A stretch of DNA of 64,000 bases from an uncultured Alistipes sp. (GCA_944323075.1 CALURC010000001.1:124001-188000), one strand, 5' to 3'; positions 25,719 to 34,945 are shown, numbered from the stretch's first letter. The notes: generated by a model not told the origin, from the letters alone. Translations and numbers: made by a program.

Positions 25719-26405
25719 ATGAAAACCGTAATCGAATTTTTGAAAGAGCTGCAACGCAACAACAACCGCATCTGGTTCGAGGCGAATCGTACGCGCTATC
25801 GCGAAGCGGCTGAGCAATTCACCGCTTTCGTCGAACGGCTGATCGTCGGTATCGCCGGATTCGACCCAACGATCCGGAACCTTTCCGCAGCCGACTGCAC
25901 CTACCGCATCTATCGGGACACACGCTTTTCTCTCGACAAATCACCATACAAAACCCACATGGGAGCCTACATCTGTCCGCATGGAAAAAGATCAGGTTAT
26001 GCAGGATACTATTTTCACGTTGAACCTGCTGGAAGCGGATTTGTCGGCGGACATCTGCTCTCGGCCGGACTGTACCGTCCCACAACAGAGATCCTGCGCG
26101 GCGTGCGGGAAGTGATTCGAGACAACGGCCAAGATTTCGTAGAGGCCCTCGAACATGCCTCCGGATTTTCAATCTGCCACGACAATACGCTTAAGAAAAT
26201 TCCCAATGGATTCCCGGCCGACTCACCCTATGCCGAATACTTTAAATTAAAGGACTTCTTTCTGGAGCGCTATGTCAATGAACGGTTCATGTGTATGAAG
26301 GAGGAGCGACTGCTGGCCCGTACTCTGGAACTATTCCGGACGGCTCAACCTTTTAATGCTCTCCTCAATCGGACTATCGATTTCGTTCGAAGCGAAAGAG
26401 TGTAA
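25719..26405 (+). CDS. DUF2461 domain-containing protein
   Basis: A 228-residue protein of the DUF2461 (TIGR02453) family, found widely in Bacteroidota with no established activity. Its signature parts are FLKELQRNNNRIWFEANRTRY near the start, YRIYRDTRFSLDKSPYKTHMGAYI in the middle (about 62-86) and YFHVEPAGSGFVGGHL. The length is normal. No operon partner: terminator upstream, and a 160-bp gap before the AraC gene. Confidence 0.88.
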   Translation: MKTVIEFLKELQRNNNRIWFEANRTRYREAAEQFTAFVERLIVGIAGFDPTIRNLSAADCTYRIYRDTRFSLDKSPYKTHMGAYICPHGKRSGYAGYYFHVEPAGSGFVGGHLLSAGLYRPTTEILRGVREVIRDNGQDFVEALEHASGFSICHDNTLKKIPNGFPADSPYAEYFKLKDFFLERYVNERFMCMKEERLLARTLELFRTAQPFNALLNRTIDFVRSERV

Positions 26406-26536
26406 TTTCTGTCTATTCATGTCGGGTGTGACACGGATAATCTGCGACACGCACATCTTGCTTGCAAAAGAGTTTCTAACAGGAAACAGCGACACGGAAG
26501 AGTCCGATGAACCCATCAAAAATTTCAAAAATTCGC

Positions 26537-26544
26537 TACATTTG
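26537..26544 (+). promoter_or_regulatory. Candidate -7 element for the AraC-family gene
   Basis: TACATTTG matches TAnnTTTG 22 bases before the start; no TTG at the usual spacing. Confidence 0.4.
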
Positions 26545-26565
26545 TCCGTATAACAGCAAAAACAT

Positions 26566-27462
26566 ATGGACCATCACTTTCCTCCACACGACCTGCATAG
26601 CCCTTCGGTCATGATCGAACGCATGGAGCACATGCTCACACATGCTTCAGCTCCCTTTACGATCAAGCGGCTGAACGGCACATCGTCGCGGATGGAGAGT
26701 CCGACTCCCCTCATCCGGGCTGCCCTCCACAGCTTCATTTTTCTGACCGACGGTGAAGCACTCATCTCTCTCGGCGATCAGACGCTACTCTTCCGGAAAG
26801 GCGACAGCTGCATCGTTCCGGCCGGACAATCTTTCTCAGTCCGCTACTACAACAACTGTTCGGGATATATGGGAGGGTTCCATATCAGTCTGATCGAGGA
26901 GAATCCCACAGGAGATAAGTCCAAAGAGTTTAGCCTGCTGAAAAAGATCCATCCGCCCAAAATCTCATTCGACGCGGAGACTGCCGTACACATCGCCCAC
27001 CTCTTCGAACGGCTCGCTGCCGAGAATGCGGGAAACCGAAATCGGGAGATCATCCGTGCCTATATGGTTGCCCTGCTGACCGAAATGGATGCCGCCAACC
27101 AGCACCCCCTTGCGGCCGAATGGAACGCAGGACGGAAAAACTCCCTCTGTAACCGCTTCATCGATCTGGTTTTCGACCATTTCGGCCAGGGCGATTCAAT
27201 CAGTACCTACGCCGAAAAGCTCAACGTAAGCACTGCACACCTCCACCGCGTCATCAAAAAACACACGGGCCGCACCCCTTTGGCGTGGATCGAGGAGGCC
27301 GTCATTATGGAGGCAAAAAACCTGCTCAGCCAGACCGACACCCCGATCGGCGAAGTCGCCACGCGCGTCGGCATTCTCGATCCGTCGTACTTCGCCCGGC
27401 TGTTCAAAAAACACGTCGGTGTTTCACCCTCCGTCTTCCGCAACAGGTCAGAAAAATCCTAA
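26566..27462 (+). CDS. AraC family transcriptional regulator
   Basis: A 298-residue regulator. An N-terminal cupin-like ligand domain (about 50-115, with SLGDQTLLFRKGDSCIVPAGQSFSV) precedes a C-terminal pair of helix-turn-helix motifs (about 200-298): YAEKLNVSTAHLHRVIKKHTGRTPLAWI and GEVATRVGILDPSYFARLFKKHVGVSPSVFRN. It stands 68 bp upstream of a TonB-dependent receptor and lipoprotein gene on the same strand and probably controls them in response to the imported ligand, as AraC proteins beside siderophore receptors do. The ligand is unknown. Confidence 0.88.
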   Translation: MDHHFPPHDLHSPSVMIERMEHMLTHASAPFTIKRLNGTSSRMESPTPLIRAALHSFIFLTDGEALISLGDQTLLFRKGDSCIVPAGQSFSVRYYNNCSGYMGGFHISLIEENPTGDKSKEFSLLKKIHPPKISFDAETAVHIAHLFERLAAENAGNRNREIIRAYMVALLTEMDAANQHPLAAEWNAGRKNSLCNRFIDLVFDHFGQGDSISTYAEKLNVSTAHLHRVIKKHTGRTPLAWIEEAVIMEAKNLLSQTDTPIGEVATRVGILDPSYFARLFKKHVGVSPSVFRNRSEKS

Positions 27463-27504
27463 AGCCGGCGAAGATCATCCTACTATTGTATGGTCTAAAG
27501 AGAA

Positions 27505-27512
27505 TATCTTTG
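27505..27512 (+). promoter_or_regulatory. Candidate -7 element for the TonB receptor gene
   Basis: TATCTTTG matches TAnnTTTG; the nearest TTG (27486-27488) is only 16 bases away, shorter than the 20-base spacing of strong promoters here, as might suit an activator-dependent promoter. Transcription would begin just before the GTG start at 27531. Confidence 0.5.
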
Positions 27513-27530
27513 CGACAAAATGAACGTGTC

Positions 27531-29873
27531 GTGGCAAGAATTCTCTTAACCCTCTATATGCTGGTCGCTCTGACCACCGTAGCCGAAGCATGGCACACGA
27601 CCGAGACCGAACAAGCTCGCCTTCCGAAAAGTGCAGAAAACACCGATGCCCATACATTAATTAAGACTCCCGCGAACCGGACAGACACCCTCTCGACCTA
27701 CGAAATTCCCGAAGTCGTCGTCAACACCTCCCCTAAACAGGATGCCTCGCAAGCCATCTCCACGACATCGGTCGGTATGGCACGGATACGCAGCGAACGG
27801 ATCGAAGCCGTCCGCGACCTGTCGCTTATCACGCCCAACCTCTACATTCCCGACTACGGATCGAAGATGACCTCCTCGATCTACATCAGGGGGATCGGCG
27901 CCCGCATCGACCAACCGGCCATCGGACTCTATGTGGACAACATTCCCTACCTCAACAAAAACAATTACGATTTCGGATTTTATGACATCCGGCAGGTAGA
28001 GGTGCTGCGCGGTCCGCAAAGCTCACTCTACGGTCGAAATACGATAGGCGGTGTCATAAACCTCTACACCCTTTCGCCGCTCGACTATCAAGGGGTCCGA
28101 ATCGGTGTCGAGTACGGCAGTGCCAACACATTCAACGGGCGGGTTTCGGTCTACGAAAAGCCGAACGACTCCTTCGGATACTCCGTTGCCGCCTACTACG
28201 ACCGCAGCGACGGATTCTTCAAAAACGCTTACGACAACCGGAACTGCGACTGGAGCCACGAGTTCGGCTTCCGCAACCGGATCGTCTGGCTGCTCCGCAA
28301 CTCATGGAGCATCGACAACACGCTATCCATCAACAACGTGAGACAAGGCGGCTTTCCCTATGCCCAAGTCGATTCGACCGGCAAAGGAACGCTTCCGGTC
28401 TGCCACGACGACCCGTGCAGCTACGACCGATTCACGCTGAGCGAGGGCATCTCGATACGCCACACCGGCAGTGAGATGGAGTTTTCGAGCATCACGAGTT
28501 ACCAATATACGAACGACGAGATGGTCCTCGATCAGGACTTCCAGCCCCGGCCGATCTTCACCCTCATCCAGAGCCAGAACGAACACGCCGTAACGCAAGA
28601 CTTCGTCTTCCGGACCCGCAACCGCGCCAAACGCTGGCAAACCCTGTGCGGGCTCTTCGGTTTTTTCAAATATAACGACATGCGGGCCCCCGTGACCTTC
28701 AAACGTGCCGGTATCGACGAACTGATCCTCGAAAACATCAATGCCGGAATCCACCATATCTTTCCCGACGAAGATATTCTGATCCGGGAAAACCAATTCG
28801 TCATCACGGACAACTTCAAACTGCCGACATGGGGCGCCGCCCTCTACCACCAGTCGACCCTGCACCTGAACCGCTGGACCGTAACCGCCGGCATCCGGTT
28901 CGACTACGAACATGCGGCCATGCGACACGACAACAGTGCCGAACTGAACTACCGCTTTACGATGACCATGCCCGAATATCGCCCGCTGGTAACAACGATG
29001 AGCGGTAAGGAACGCCTCTCGTTCTACGAATTCCTGCCGCGTCTTTCGGCCTCCTACCGATTCCAGTCCGGCAACTTGTACGCCTCCGTAGCCAAAGGAT
29101 ACAAAGCCGGCGGTTTCAATACCCAGATCTTCTCCGACATCCTCCAAAGCCGGATGATGAACGACATGATGGAGGACTTGGGCGTCTATCCCGAAGGATC
29201 GCCGTCTGCCTCCTACGACAACGCATCCGCCACCACCTACAAACCCGAACACAACTGGAATTATGAGATCGGCGGCCATTTTCTGTTGTTCGATGGGTCG
29301 CTCAAGGCCGATCTCGCCCTTTTTTATATAGACTGCCGGAACCAACAGCTCACCGTGTTCCCTCCCGGAAAAAGTACGGGCCGCATGATGTCGAATGCAG
29401 GACGAACGCGAAGTTTCGGCGCTGAAACAGCCATTTCTTATTCGATCGCAGATTTCACCCTCAACGGAAGTTACGGATACACGAATGCCCGTTTTCTGAG
29501 CTACAACAGCGGCACGACCTCCTATGCGGGAAACTATATTCCCTACGCTCCGACTCACACCTTTGCTCTGAGCGGAGACTACTCGATCAACGTAGGCAAA
29601 TGGATCGACCGCATTCTGCTGCACTGCGATCTGCGCGGCGCCGGCCCCTTCTATTGGAACGAGGAGAACTCGCTGCGTCAACCGTTTTACAGCCTGCTCG
29701 GTGCCTCTGTCAGCATCCAGAAACAGAACTGGACCCTCTCCTTCTGGGGCAGCAACCTGACCGGAACCGATTACGACGTATTCTATTTCATGTCGATCGG
29801 CAATTCGTTCGTACAGCACGGGAAACCCCGTCAACTCGGTGTGTCATTACAAATCAATATCAATACATTATGA
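27531..29873 (+). CDS. TonB-dependent receptor (FecA/siderophore type)
   Basis: A 780-residue outer-membrane receptor. I place the start at GTG 27531 (MARILLTLYMLVALTTVAEA), which gives a signal peptide and follows the likely promoter; the frame stays open upstream into araC, and an ATG at 27558 is possible. The plug domain (about 50-170) contains IPEVVVNTSP, SSIYIRGIGARIDQPAIGLYVDNIPY and VEVLRGPQSSLYGRNTIGGVINL. The rest is a 22-strand barrel ending in alternating residues (GVSLQININTL). It lacks the carboxypeptidase-like N-terminal domain of SusC receptors and has no SusD partner, so uptake of a siderophore, cofactor or similar is more likely than glycans. Confidence 0.9.
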   Translation: MARILLTLYMLVALTTVAEAWHTTETEQARLPKSAENTDAHTLIKTPANRTDTLSTYEIPEVVVNTSPKQDASQAISTTSVGMARIRSERIEAVRDLSLITPNLYIPDYGSKMTSSIYIRGIGARIDQPAIGLYVDNIPYLNKNNYDFGFYDIRQVEVLRGPQSSLYGRNTIGGVINLYTLSPLDYQGVRIGVEYGSANTFNGRVSVYEKPNDSFGYSVAAYYDRSDGFFKNAYDNRNCDWSHEFGFRNRIVWLLRNSWSIDNTLSINNVRQGGFPYAQVDSTGKGTLPVCHDDPCSYDRFTLSEGISIRHTGSEMEFSSITSYQYTNDEMVLDQDFQPRPIFTLIQSQNEHAVTQDFVFRTRNRAKRWQTLCGLFGFFKYNDMRAPVTFKRAGIDELILENINAGIHHIFPDEDILIRENQFVITDNFKLPTWGAALYHQSTLHLNRWTVTAGIRFDYEHAAMRHDNSAELNYRFTMTMPEYRPLVTTMSGKERLSFYEFLPRLSASYRFQSGNLYASVAKGYKAGGFNTQIFSDILQSRMMNDMMEDLGVYPEGSPSASYDNASATTYKPEHNWNYEIGGHFLLFDGSLKADLALFYIDCRNQQLTVFPPGKSTGRMMSNAGRTRSFGAETAISYSIADFTLNGSYGYTNARFLSYNSGTTSYAGNYIPYAPTHTFALSGDYSINVGKWIDRILLHCDLRGAGPFYWNEENSLRQPFYSLLGASVSIQKQNWTLSFWGSNLTGTDYDVFYFMSIGNSFVQHGKPRQLGVSLQININTL

Positions 29874-30328
29874 AAAAATTTGCCTTACTCTCGCTGTTGT
29901 TCTGCTCCGTGTTGTTCGGATGCGAAAAGAGCGAATCTGAAACACCAGAACCCGATGTCAAAGAGGGTACTTACGTAGGAACCGTAACGGTCGACCAAAC
30001 CGACGGTACATTCTTCAGTCAAGAAAACGTATCGCTCACGGTAACCAAGACGAGCGATCAAACGATCGAAATGAAGATGATGAAGGTCAAATTCGCCGAA
30101 GAGATGCCATTGACCCTTGACATGACTGTCTCAGGAATCGCCTACACCCGTTCGGAAACGAAAAGTCTTATCAGCGGAGACAATATCATCCCTACAGCCA
30201 TGGGCGGCGAGTTCCCGGCATACACGATTACTGACATGAGCGGAGAGATCACCAATGAGGGCGCCATCCGTTTCTCGATGAAGTGCGGCTCGTTCCCACT
30301 CTCGTTCGAGGGAACCGCTCAAAAATAA
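29870..30328 (+). CDS. Small calycin-like lipoprotein coupled to the TonB receptor
   Basis: A 152-residue lipoprotein with a signal peptide ending LFGC (Cys18) followed by EKSESETPE, acidic residues that in Bacteroidota favour surface export. The mature part is beta-rich (TYVGTVTVDQTDG, VSLTVTKTSDQTIEMKMMKV) and resembles calycin-like barrel proteins. Its ATG overlaps the receptor stop by 4 bp, so it is translated with it and probably captures or presents the same ligand. The start at 29870 is fixed by the lipobox. Confidence 0.8.
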   Translation: MKKFALLSLLFCSVLFGCEKSESETPEPDVKEGTYVGTVTVDQTDGTFFSQENVSLTVTKTSDQTIEMKMMKVKFAEEMPLTLDMTVSGIAYTRSETKSLISGDNIIPTAMGGEFPAYTITDMSGEITNEGAIRFSMKCGSFPLSFEGTAQK

Positions 30329-30437
30329 CTCTCTACTCGGATCTGAAATCTCTTTATAAATCGATTCTTCGATCATCGGTTTTCCGAGAAAAAAGGCCCA
30401 CCAGCACCATTACAATAGTCAAAAAAAATTCGATCAT

Positions 30438-30468
30438 ACCCCGTGTCGACTCAGGCACGGGGTTTTCG
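30438..30468 (+). terminator. Rho-independent terminator after the receptor/lipoprotein unit
   Basis: ACCCCGTG (30438-30445) pairs perfectly with CACGGGGT (30456-30463), followed by TTT. It separates this unit from the butyrate operon within a 327-bp gap that otherwise holds the operon promoter and an A-rich leader. Confidence 0.8.
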
Positions 30469-30513
30469 CTGTTATGAAAATAACAAATTCTTGTTAGAAA
30501 AATAACAAAAAAC

Positions 30514-30544
30514 TTGCGTAATCTAATCGAATCATTTATCTTTG
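30514..30544 (+). promoter_or_regulatory. Promoter of the 4-hydroxybutyrate/butyrate operon
   Basis: TTG (30514-30516), 20 bases, TATCTTTG (30537-30544): a full Bacteroidota promoter. A leader of about 105 A-rich bases without a strong hairpin lies between it and the first start codon. No other such promoter is seen before 39284. Confidence 0.8.
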
Positions 30545-30655
30545 TTCGTCTTCGGAAAAAAACGGATTAAACCCCGTAAAACGAAAACCACTAAAACCCT
30601 AAAGCAAAATCTTGTTTGTTAACCTAATATAATCGAAACTTAAAACTTTACTGTT

Positions 30656-32119
30656 ATGATGACAAAAAATGAGTACATCGAAAGCTTACGGAAGCTGAAA
30701 CTGAAAGTCTATTTCAAAGGTGAATTGATCGAAAACCCAGTAGATCACCCAATGATTCGCCCTTCGATGAACTCGGTAGCCAAAACCTATGAATTGGCCG
30801 AAAAAGAAGAATACCGCGATATAATGACCGCCATATCGAACCTTACCGGAAAACGGATCAACCGTTTCTGCCACCTGCATCAAAGTACGGACGATTTGGT
30901 CAAAAAAGTAAAAATGCAACGTCTTATGGGGCAACAAACCGCAGCCTGCTTCCAACGTTGTGTCGGAATGGATGCCTTCAATGCCATCTACTCCACGACG
31001 TATGAAATGGATCAGGCTCTGGGAACCGAATACCACAAACGTTTCGTCGAATACATGAAATATGTACAGGACAACGACCTGACGGTAGACGGTGCCATGA
31101 CCGATCCTAAAGGCGATCGTGGACTCGCTCCCTCAAAACAGGAAGATCCGGATATGTATCTGCATATCGTAGAAGTTCGCCCCGACGGTATCGTCGTACG
31201 TGGTGCCAAAGCACACCAGACCGGTGCTATCAACTCACACGAACATCTGATCATGCCGACTGTTGCCATGAAAGAAGACGATAAGGATTACGCCGTATCG
31301 TTCGCCTGCCCGTCTGATGCAGAAGGTATCTTCATGGTTTACGGCCGCCAATCCTGTGACACACGGAAACTCGAACCGGGAGCCGACATTGATCTGGGTA
31401 ACTCGCAATTCGGAGGCCACGAAGCACTGGTCGTTTTCGACAACGTATTTATCCCGAACGAACGTGTATTCATGTGCAAGGAGTACCAATTCGCAGGTAT
31501 GATGGTAGAGCGTTTTGCAGGTTACCACCGTCAATCTTACGGTGGATGTAAAGTCGGTGTGGGCGACGTGCTGATCGGAGCTGCAGCTCTGGCCGCCGAC
31601 TACAACGGTGTACCGAAAGCCAGCCACATCAAAGACAAACTGATCGAAATGATGCACCTGAACGAAACGCTCTATGCGTGCGGAATCGCTTGCTCATCTG
31701 AAGGTGAAAAGATGCCGGCCGGTAACTACCAGATCAACCTGTTGCTCGCCAACGTATGTAAACAAAACGTAACGCGCATGCCCTATGAAATCGCTCGTCT
31801 GGCTGAAGATATCGCCGGAGGTCTGATGGTCACCATGCCATCGGAACAGGACTTCAAAGACGAAAAGATCGGGCCGTACGTTAAAAAATATTTGAAAGGT
31901 GCTGTCGGTGTTTCGACCGAGAACCGCCTGCGGATTCTCCGACTGATCGAAAACATCACGCTCGGAACCGCTGCCGTGGGATATCGTACCGAATCAATGC
32001 ATGGCGCAGGTTCACCGCAAGCACAGCGAATCATGATCTCTCGTCAGGGTAATCTCGCTGCAAAGAAAGAGTTGGCTAAAGTCATCGCCAAGATAGATGA
32101 AAGCCAAAACCGGCAATAA
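30656..32119 (+). CDS. abfD: 4-hydroxybutyryl-CoA dehydratase / vinylacetyl-CoA delta-isomerase
   Basis: A 487-residue flavin and [4Fe-4S] enzyme of the 4-hydroxyphenylacetate 3-hydroxylase superfamily that dehydrates 4-hydroxybutyryl-CoA to crotonyl-CoA. The cluster ligands known from the Clostridium aminobutyricum enzyme (Cys99, Cys103, His292, Cys299) correspond here to Cys98 and Cys102 (AACFQRCVG) and His291 and Cys298 (GYHRQSYGGCKVG), with identical spacing. The adjacent genes make and use its substrate and product, which argues against a hydroxyphenylacetate hydroxylase. It is first in the operon and overlaps the NifU-like gene. The enzyme is oxygen-sensitive, in line with an anaerobic host. 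Confidence 0.95.
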   Translation: MMTKNEYIESLRKLKLKVYFKGELIENPVDHPMIRPSMNSVAKTYELAEKEEYRDIMTAISNLTGKRINRFCHLHQSTDDLVKKVKMQRLMGQQTAACFQRCVGMDAFNAIYSTTYEMDQALGTEYHKRFVEYMKYVQDNDLTVDGAMTDPKGDRGLAPSKQEDPDMYLHIVEVRPDGIVVRGAKAHQTGAINSHEHLIMPTVAMKEDDKDYAVSFACPSDAEGIFMVYGRQSCDTRKLEPGADIDLGNSQFGGHEALVVFDNVFIPNERVFMCKEYQFAGMMVERFAGYHRQSYGGCKVGVGDVLIGAAALAADYNGVPKASHIKDKLIEMMHLNETLYACGIACSSEGEKMPAGNYQINLLLANVCKQNVTRMPYEIARLAEDIAGGLMVTMPSEQDFKDEKIGPYVKKYLKGAVGVSTENRLRILRLIENITLGTAAVGYRTESMHGAGSPQAQRIMISRQGNLAAKKELAKVIAKIDESQNRQ

Positions 32120-32426
32120 AACCCTCTCGGACGAAGCGTTTGTACAACGCGTCGCAGAGATCGTCGACTCACAGATCAGACCACACATCCAAACTCACGG
32201 CGGAGATATCGTTATACGAAAAATTCTCGGCCGTGAGGTCGGAGTGGTGCTTACGGGCAACTGTTCCGGCTGTCCTGCCGCACAGATTACGATGGAAGAG
32301 ACCATCGAAAAAACATTACGATCAGCTTTGAACGATGAAATCGATCGGGTCTATCTGATCAATGAGATCGATGAGGAGATATTCGATTTCGCGAAAAAAT
32401 TACTGAGACACAACAAGACTGACTAA
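32097..32426 (+). CDS. NifU C-terminal domain-like protein
   Basis: A 109-residue protein of the NifU-C iron-sulfur scaffold type. It has the helix IVDSQIRPHIQTHGGDI and the cluster-binding motif CSGCPAA (CxxC), then TMEETIEKTLRSAL. Its ATG lies 23 bases inside abfD, so translation is coupled to the dehydratase. Since AbfD carries a [4Fe-4S] cluster with an unusual His ligand, a dedicated cluster-delivery role is plausible but unproven. I recall a small gene in the same place between the dehydratase and CoA-transferase in Porphyromonas gingivalis. Confidence 0.88.
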   Translation: MKAKTGNKTLSDEAFVQRVAEIVDSQIRPHIQTHGGDIVIRKILGREVGVVLTGNCSGCPAAQITMEETIEKTLRSALNDEIDRVYLINEIDEEIFDFAKKLLRHNKTD

Positions 32427-32436
32427 ACGATAACCT

Positions 32437-33732
32437 ATGAATTGGATGGATCAATACAAGGAACGGATCGTTTCCGCTTCCGAAGCCGTAAAAGCCATCA
32501 AAAGCGGCGACCGAGTCGTACTGGGTCACGCAGCCGGCGTACCCCAGGTCATTCCTGATGAGATGATGGCTCAAAGAGAACGGCTGCACGATGTGTGGGT
32601 TTACCACATGTTCACGTTGAACGATGGAAAATACATGGCACCCGAAGGAGACGGACACTTCCGCCACTTCACAAATTTTGTAGCCGGAAATTCACGCCGC
32701 GCCGTTGCCGAGGACAGAGGGGAATTCCTGCCCTGCTTTTTCTACGAAATACCACAAATTTTCGATGAAGTTTATCCTGTAGATGTAGCCGTGATACAGG
32801 TTTCGGCTCCAGATGAAGAGGGTTTCTGCAGTTTCGGCGTATCGTGCGACTACACCAAACCTGCCGCAGAAAAGGCCAAAATCGTCATCGCCGAAGTCAA
32901 CGACCAAATGCCCTATATCAAAGGCGGAGACAACTTGATCCACATCTCGAAAATTGACCGGATCGTATTGAACTCCGCACCCTTGTACGAATTGCCTGCG
33001 CCGAAAATCACCGATGTCGAAAAAGGCATCGGCCGCAACTGCGCCTCGATCATCGAGGACGGTGATACGTTGCAACTCGGCATCGGAGCAATTCCCGATG
33101 CCGTTCTTCTTTTCTTGACGGAAAAAAAGAACCTCGGAATCCATACCGAAATGTTCTCTGACGGAGTGGTCGATTTGGTTCGGGCCGGAGTCGTCACGGG
33201 GAACAGCAAGACCCTTCACAAAGGGAAACTAGTAGCTACGTTCCTCATGGGTTCAAAAAAGCTGTACGATTTCGTCGACCACAATCCCGATGTCGAGATG
33301 TACCCGGTAGACTATGTGAACGACCCGCGGGTTATCGCTCAAAACGACAATATGGTTTCAATCAATTCGTGCATCGAAGTGGATCTGATGGGTCAAGTTG
33401 CTTCGGAGACCATCGGTCTGAAACAATTCAGCGGAACTGGCGGACAAGTCGATTACGTACGCGGTGCCGCATGGTCGAAAAACGGAAAATCGATCATCGC
33501 GATCCCTTCGACCGCTGCTTCGGGAAAAGTTTCTCGTATCGTTCCTTTCTTGGCACAAGGTGCAGCTGTAACGACTTCGCGCAACGAAGTGGATTACGTA
33601 GTTACAGAATACGGCGTCGCCAAACTGAAAGGCAAAACTACAAAACAACGCGCCAAAGCGCTGATCGAAATTGCTCATCCAGACTTCCGCGAATCGCTTC
33701 TTGAAGAGTACCACAGAAGATTCCGCGATTAA
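32437..33732 (+). CDS. abfT: 4-hydroxybutyrate CoA-transferase
   Basis: A 431-residue class I-type CoA-transferase of the acetyl-CoA hydrolase/transferase family. It activates 4-hydroxybutyrate by moving CoA from acetyl-CoA or butyryl-CoA; with butyryl-CoA as donor it would also release butyrate. The likely catalytic glutamate is in INSCIEVDLMGQVASE (about residue 310), and the CoA-site loop FSGTGGQVDYVRGA follows. It begins 10 bp after the NifU-like gene. An acetyl-CoA hydrolase role is the alternative, but the operon setting supports AbfT. Confidence 0.92.
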   Translation: MNWMDQYKERIVSASEAVKAIKSGDRVVLGHAAGVPQVIPDEMMAQRERLHDVWVYHMFTLNDGKYMAPEGDGHFRHFTNFVAGNSRRAVAEDRGEFLPCFFYEIPQIFDEVYPVDVAVIQVSAPDEEGFCSFGVSCDYTKPAAEKAKIVIAEVNDQMPYIKGGDNLIHISKIDRIVLNSAPLYELPAPKITDVEKGIGRNCASIIEDGDTLQLGIGAIPDAVLLFLTEKKNLGIHTEMFSDGVVDLVRAGVVTGNSKTLHKGKLVATFLMGSKKLYDFVDHNPDVEMYPVDYVNDPRVIAQNDNMVSINSCIEVDLMGQVASETIGLKQFSGTGGQVDYVRGAAWSKNGKSIIAIPSTAASGKVSRIVPFLAQGAAVTTSRNEVDYVVTEYGVAKLKGKTTKQRAKALIEIAHPDFRESLLEEYHRRFRD

Positions 33733-33785
33733 AAGAGAATCGAATCGGTCACAAACAAAAAACAAAAATTAAAAACGATAATATC

Positions 33786-34901
33786 ATGCAGCTATTCAAA
33801 CTGAAAACCCGGATCCACCGGTTCGACGATTTTGCCGGCTTCGCCGCAGAGTTCGCACTGAACGAGAGAGATCTGGTCATCACAAATGACTTTTTATACA
33901 AACCGTTCATGGAACGGCTGAATCTGCCCTGCCGTTTCATCATGCAGGAGCAATACGGTTTGGGAGAGCCTTCGGACGAAATGATGAACCGCATTCTGAA
34001 CGACGTACGAGGATGCGACTTCGATCGCGTGATCGCCATTGGCGGCGGTACAGTCATCGACATCTCCAAAATTTTCGTTCTGAAGGATGTCGCTAACGTA
34101 ACCGACGCTTTTGAACGGAAAATTCCGATCGTAAAATCGAAACAACTGATTATCCTGCCGACCACATGCGGAACCGGCAGCGAGGTCACCAACATATCGA
34201 TCGCCGAAATCAAATCGAAACACACTAAGATGGGCTTGGCCGACGACGCCATCGTAGCGGACGACGCCGTTCTGGTCGCCGAATTGGTCAAAGGTCTGCC
34301 CTTTAAGTTCTATGCATGCAGTGCCATCGATGCCTTGATTCATGCTGTCGAATCGTACGTTTCACCGAAGTCGAACCCATATACTCAACTCTATTGCAAA
34401 GCAGCAATCGAGATTATTCTCGACGTATTCCGGGGTATTGCCGAAAAAGGTGAAGCCTACCGTTTCGAACGTCTGGACGACATGCTGATGGCCAGCAACT
34501 TCGCCGGCATCGCTTTCGGAAATACAGGGGTAGGTGCCGTACACGCACTCTCCTATCCGTTAGGAGGAACCTATCACGTGCCGCACGGCGAAGCAAACTA
34601 CCAGTTCTTCACGGCAGTATTCAAGGTGTACAACGAAAAAGATCCGAACGGCCGTATCCGTGAACTGAATGCCTTGCTGCAACAGATGCTGGGAACCGAA
34701 TCCGACCCCTATGCTGCCATGGAACAGCTGCTTGACAAGATTCTGCCGCGTCCGGCCCTCTCCTCTTACGGCATGACCGAGGGTGACACCGCCGCATTCG
34801 CCGACAACGTAATTGCCACGCAACAGCGACTCTTGGCAAACAACTATGTACCTCTCTCTCGTGACGAAATTTATCAGATTTACACAAAACTGTACAAATA
34901 A
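33786..34901 (+). CDS. 4-hydroxybutyrate dehydrogenase (iron-containing alcohol dehydrogenase family)
   Basis: A 371-residue group III alcohol dehydrogenase that reduces succinate semialdehyde to 4-hydroxybutyrate with NAD(P)H. The nucleotide-binding AIGGGTVIDISK is at about 83-94, LPTTCGTGSEVTNISI follows, and the metal-binding His residues are in HAVESYVS and HALSYPLGGTYHVPHGEAN. It lies between the CoA-transferase and the semialdehyde dehydrogenase, 53 and 44 bp away. The substrate is inferred from the neighbours. Confidence 0.92.
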   Translation: MQLFKLKTRIHRFDDFAGFAAEFALNERDLVITNDFLYKPFMERLNLPCRFIMQEQYGLGEPSDEMMNRILNDVRGCDFDRVIAIGGGTVIDISKIFVLKDVANVTDAFERKIPIVKSKQLIILPTTCGTGSEVTNISIAEIKSKHTKMGLADDAIVADDAVLVAELVKGLPFKFYACSAIDALIHAVESYVSPKSNPYTQLYCKAAIEIILDVFRGIAEKGEAYRFERLDDMLMASNFAGIAFGNTGVGAVHALSYPLGGTYHVPHGEANYQFFTAVFKVYNEKDPNGRIRELNALLQQMLGTESDPYAAMEQLLDKILPRPALSSYGMTEGDTAAFADNVIATQQRLLANNYVPLSRDEIYQIYTKLYK

Positions 34902-34945
34902 CAAATTTTCAATACCTAATCAATACCTAAAATAATAGAACGAAT

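Noticed and set aside
27285-27530. Upstream extension of the TonB receptor frame into araC
   Set aside because: Residues before the GTG at 27531 are Arg/His-rich and overlap the conserved AraC helix-turn-helix end; a signal peptide begins only at the GTG.
28323-29834. 503-codon minus-strand open frame opposite the TonB receptor
   Set aside because: Antisense shadow of a conserved receptor; biased composition and no recognisable domain.
30545-30655. Possible riboswitch in the butyrate operon leader
   Set aside because: The leader is A-rich with no stable hairpin, no conserved aptamer motif and no terminator.
30656-32119. Reading the first operon gene as a 4-hydroxyphenylacetate 3-monooxygenase
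   Set aside because: The four iron-sulfur ligands of 4-hydroxybutyryl-CoA dehydratase are present with the right spacing, and neighbours supply and use its CoA esters.
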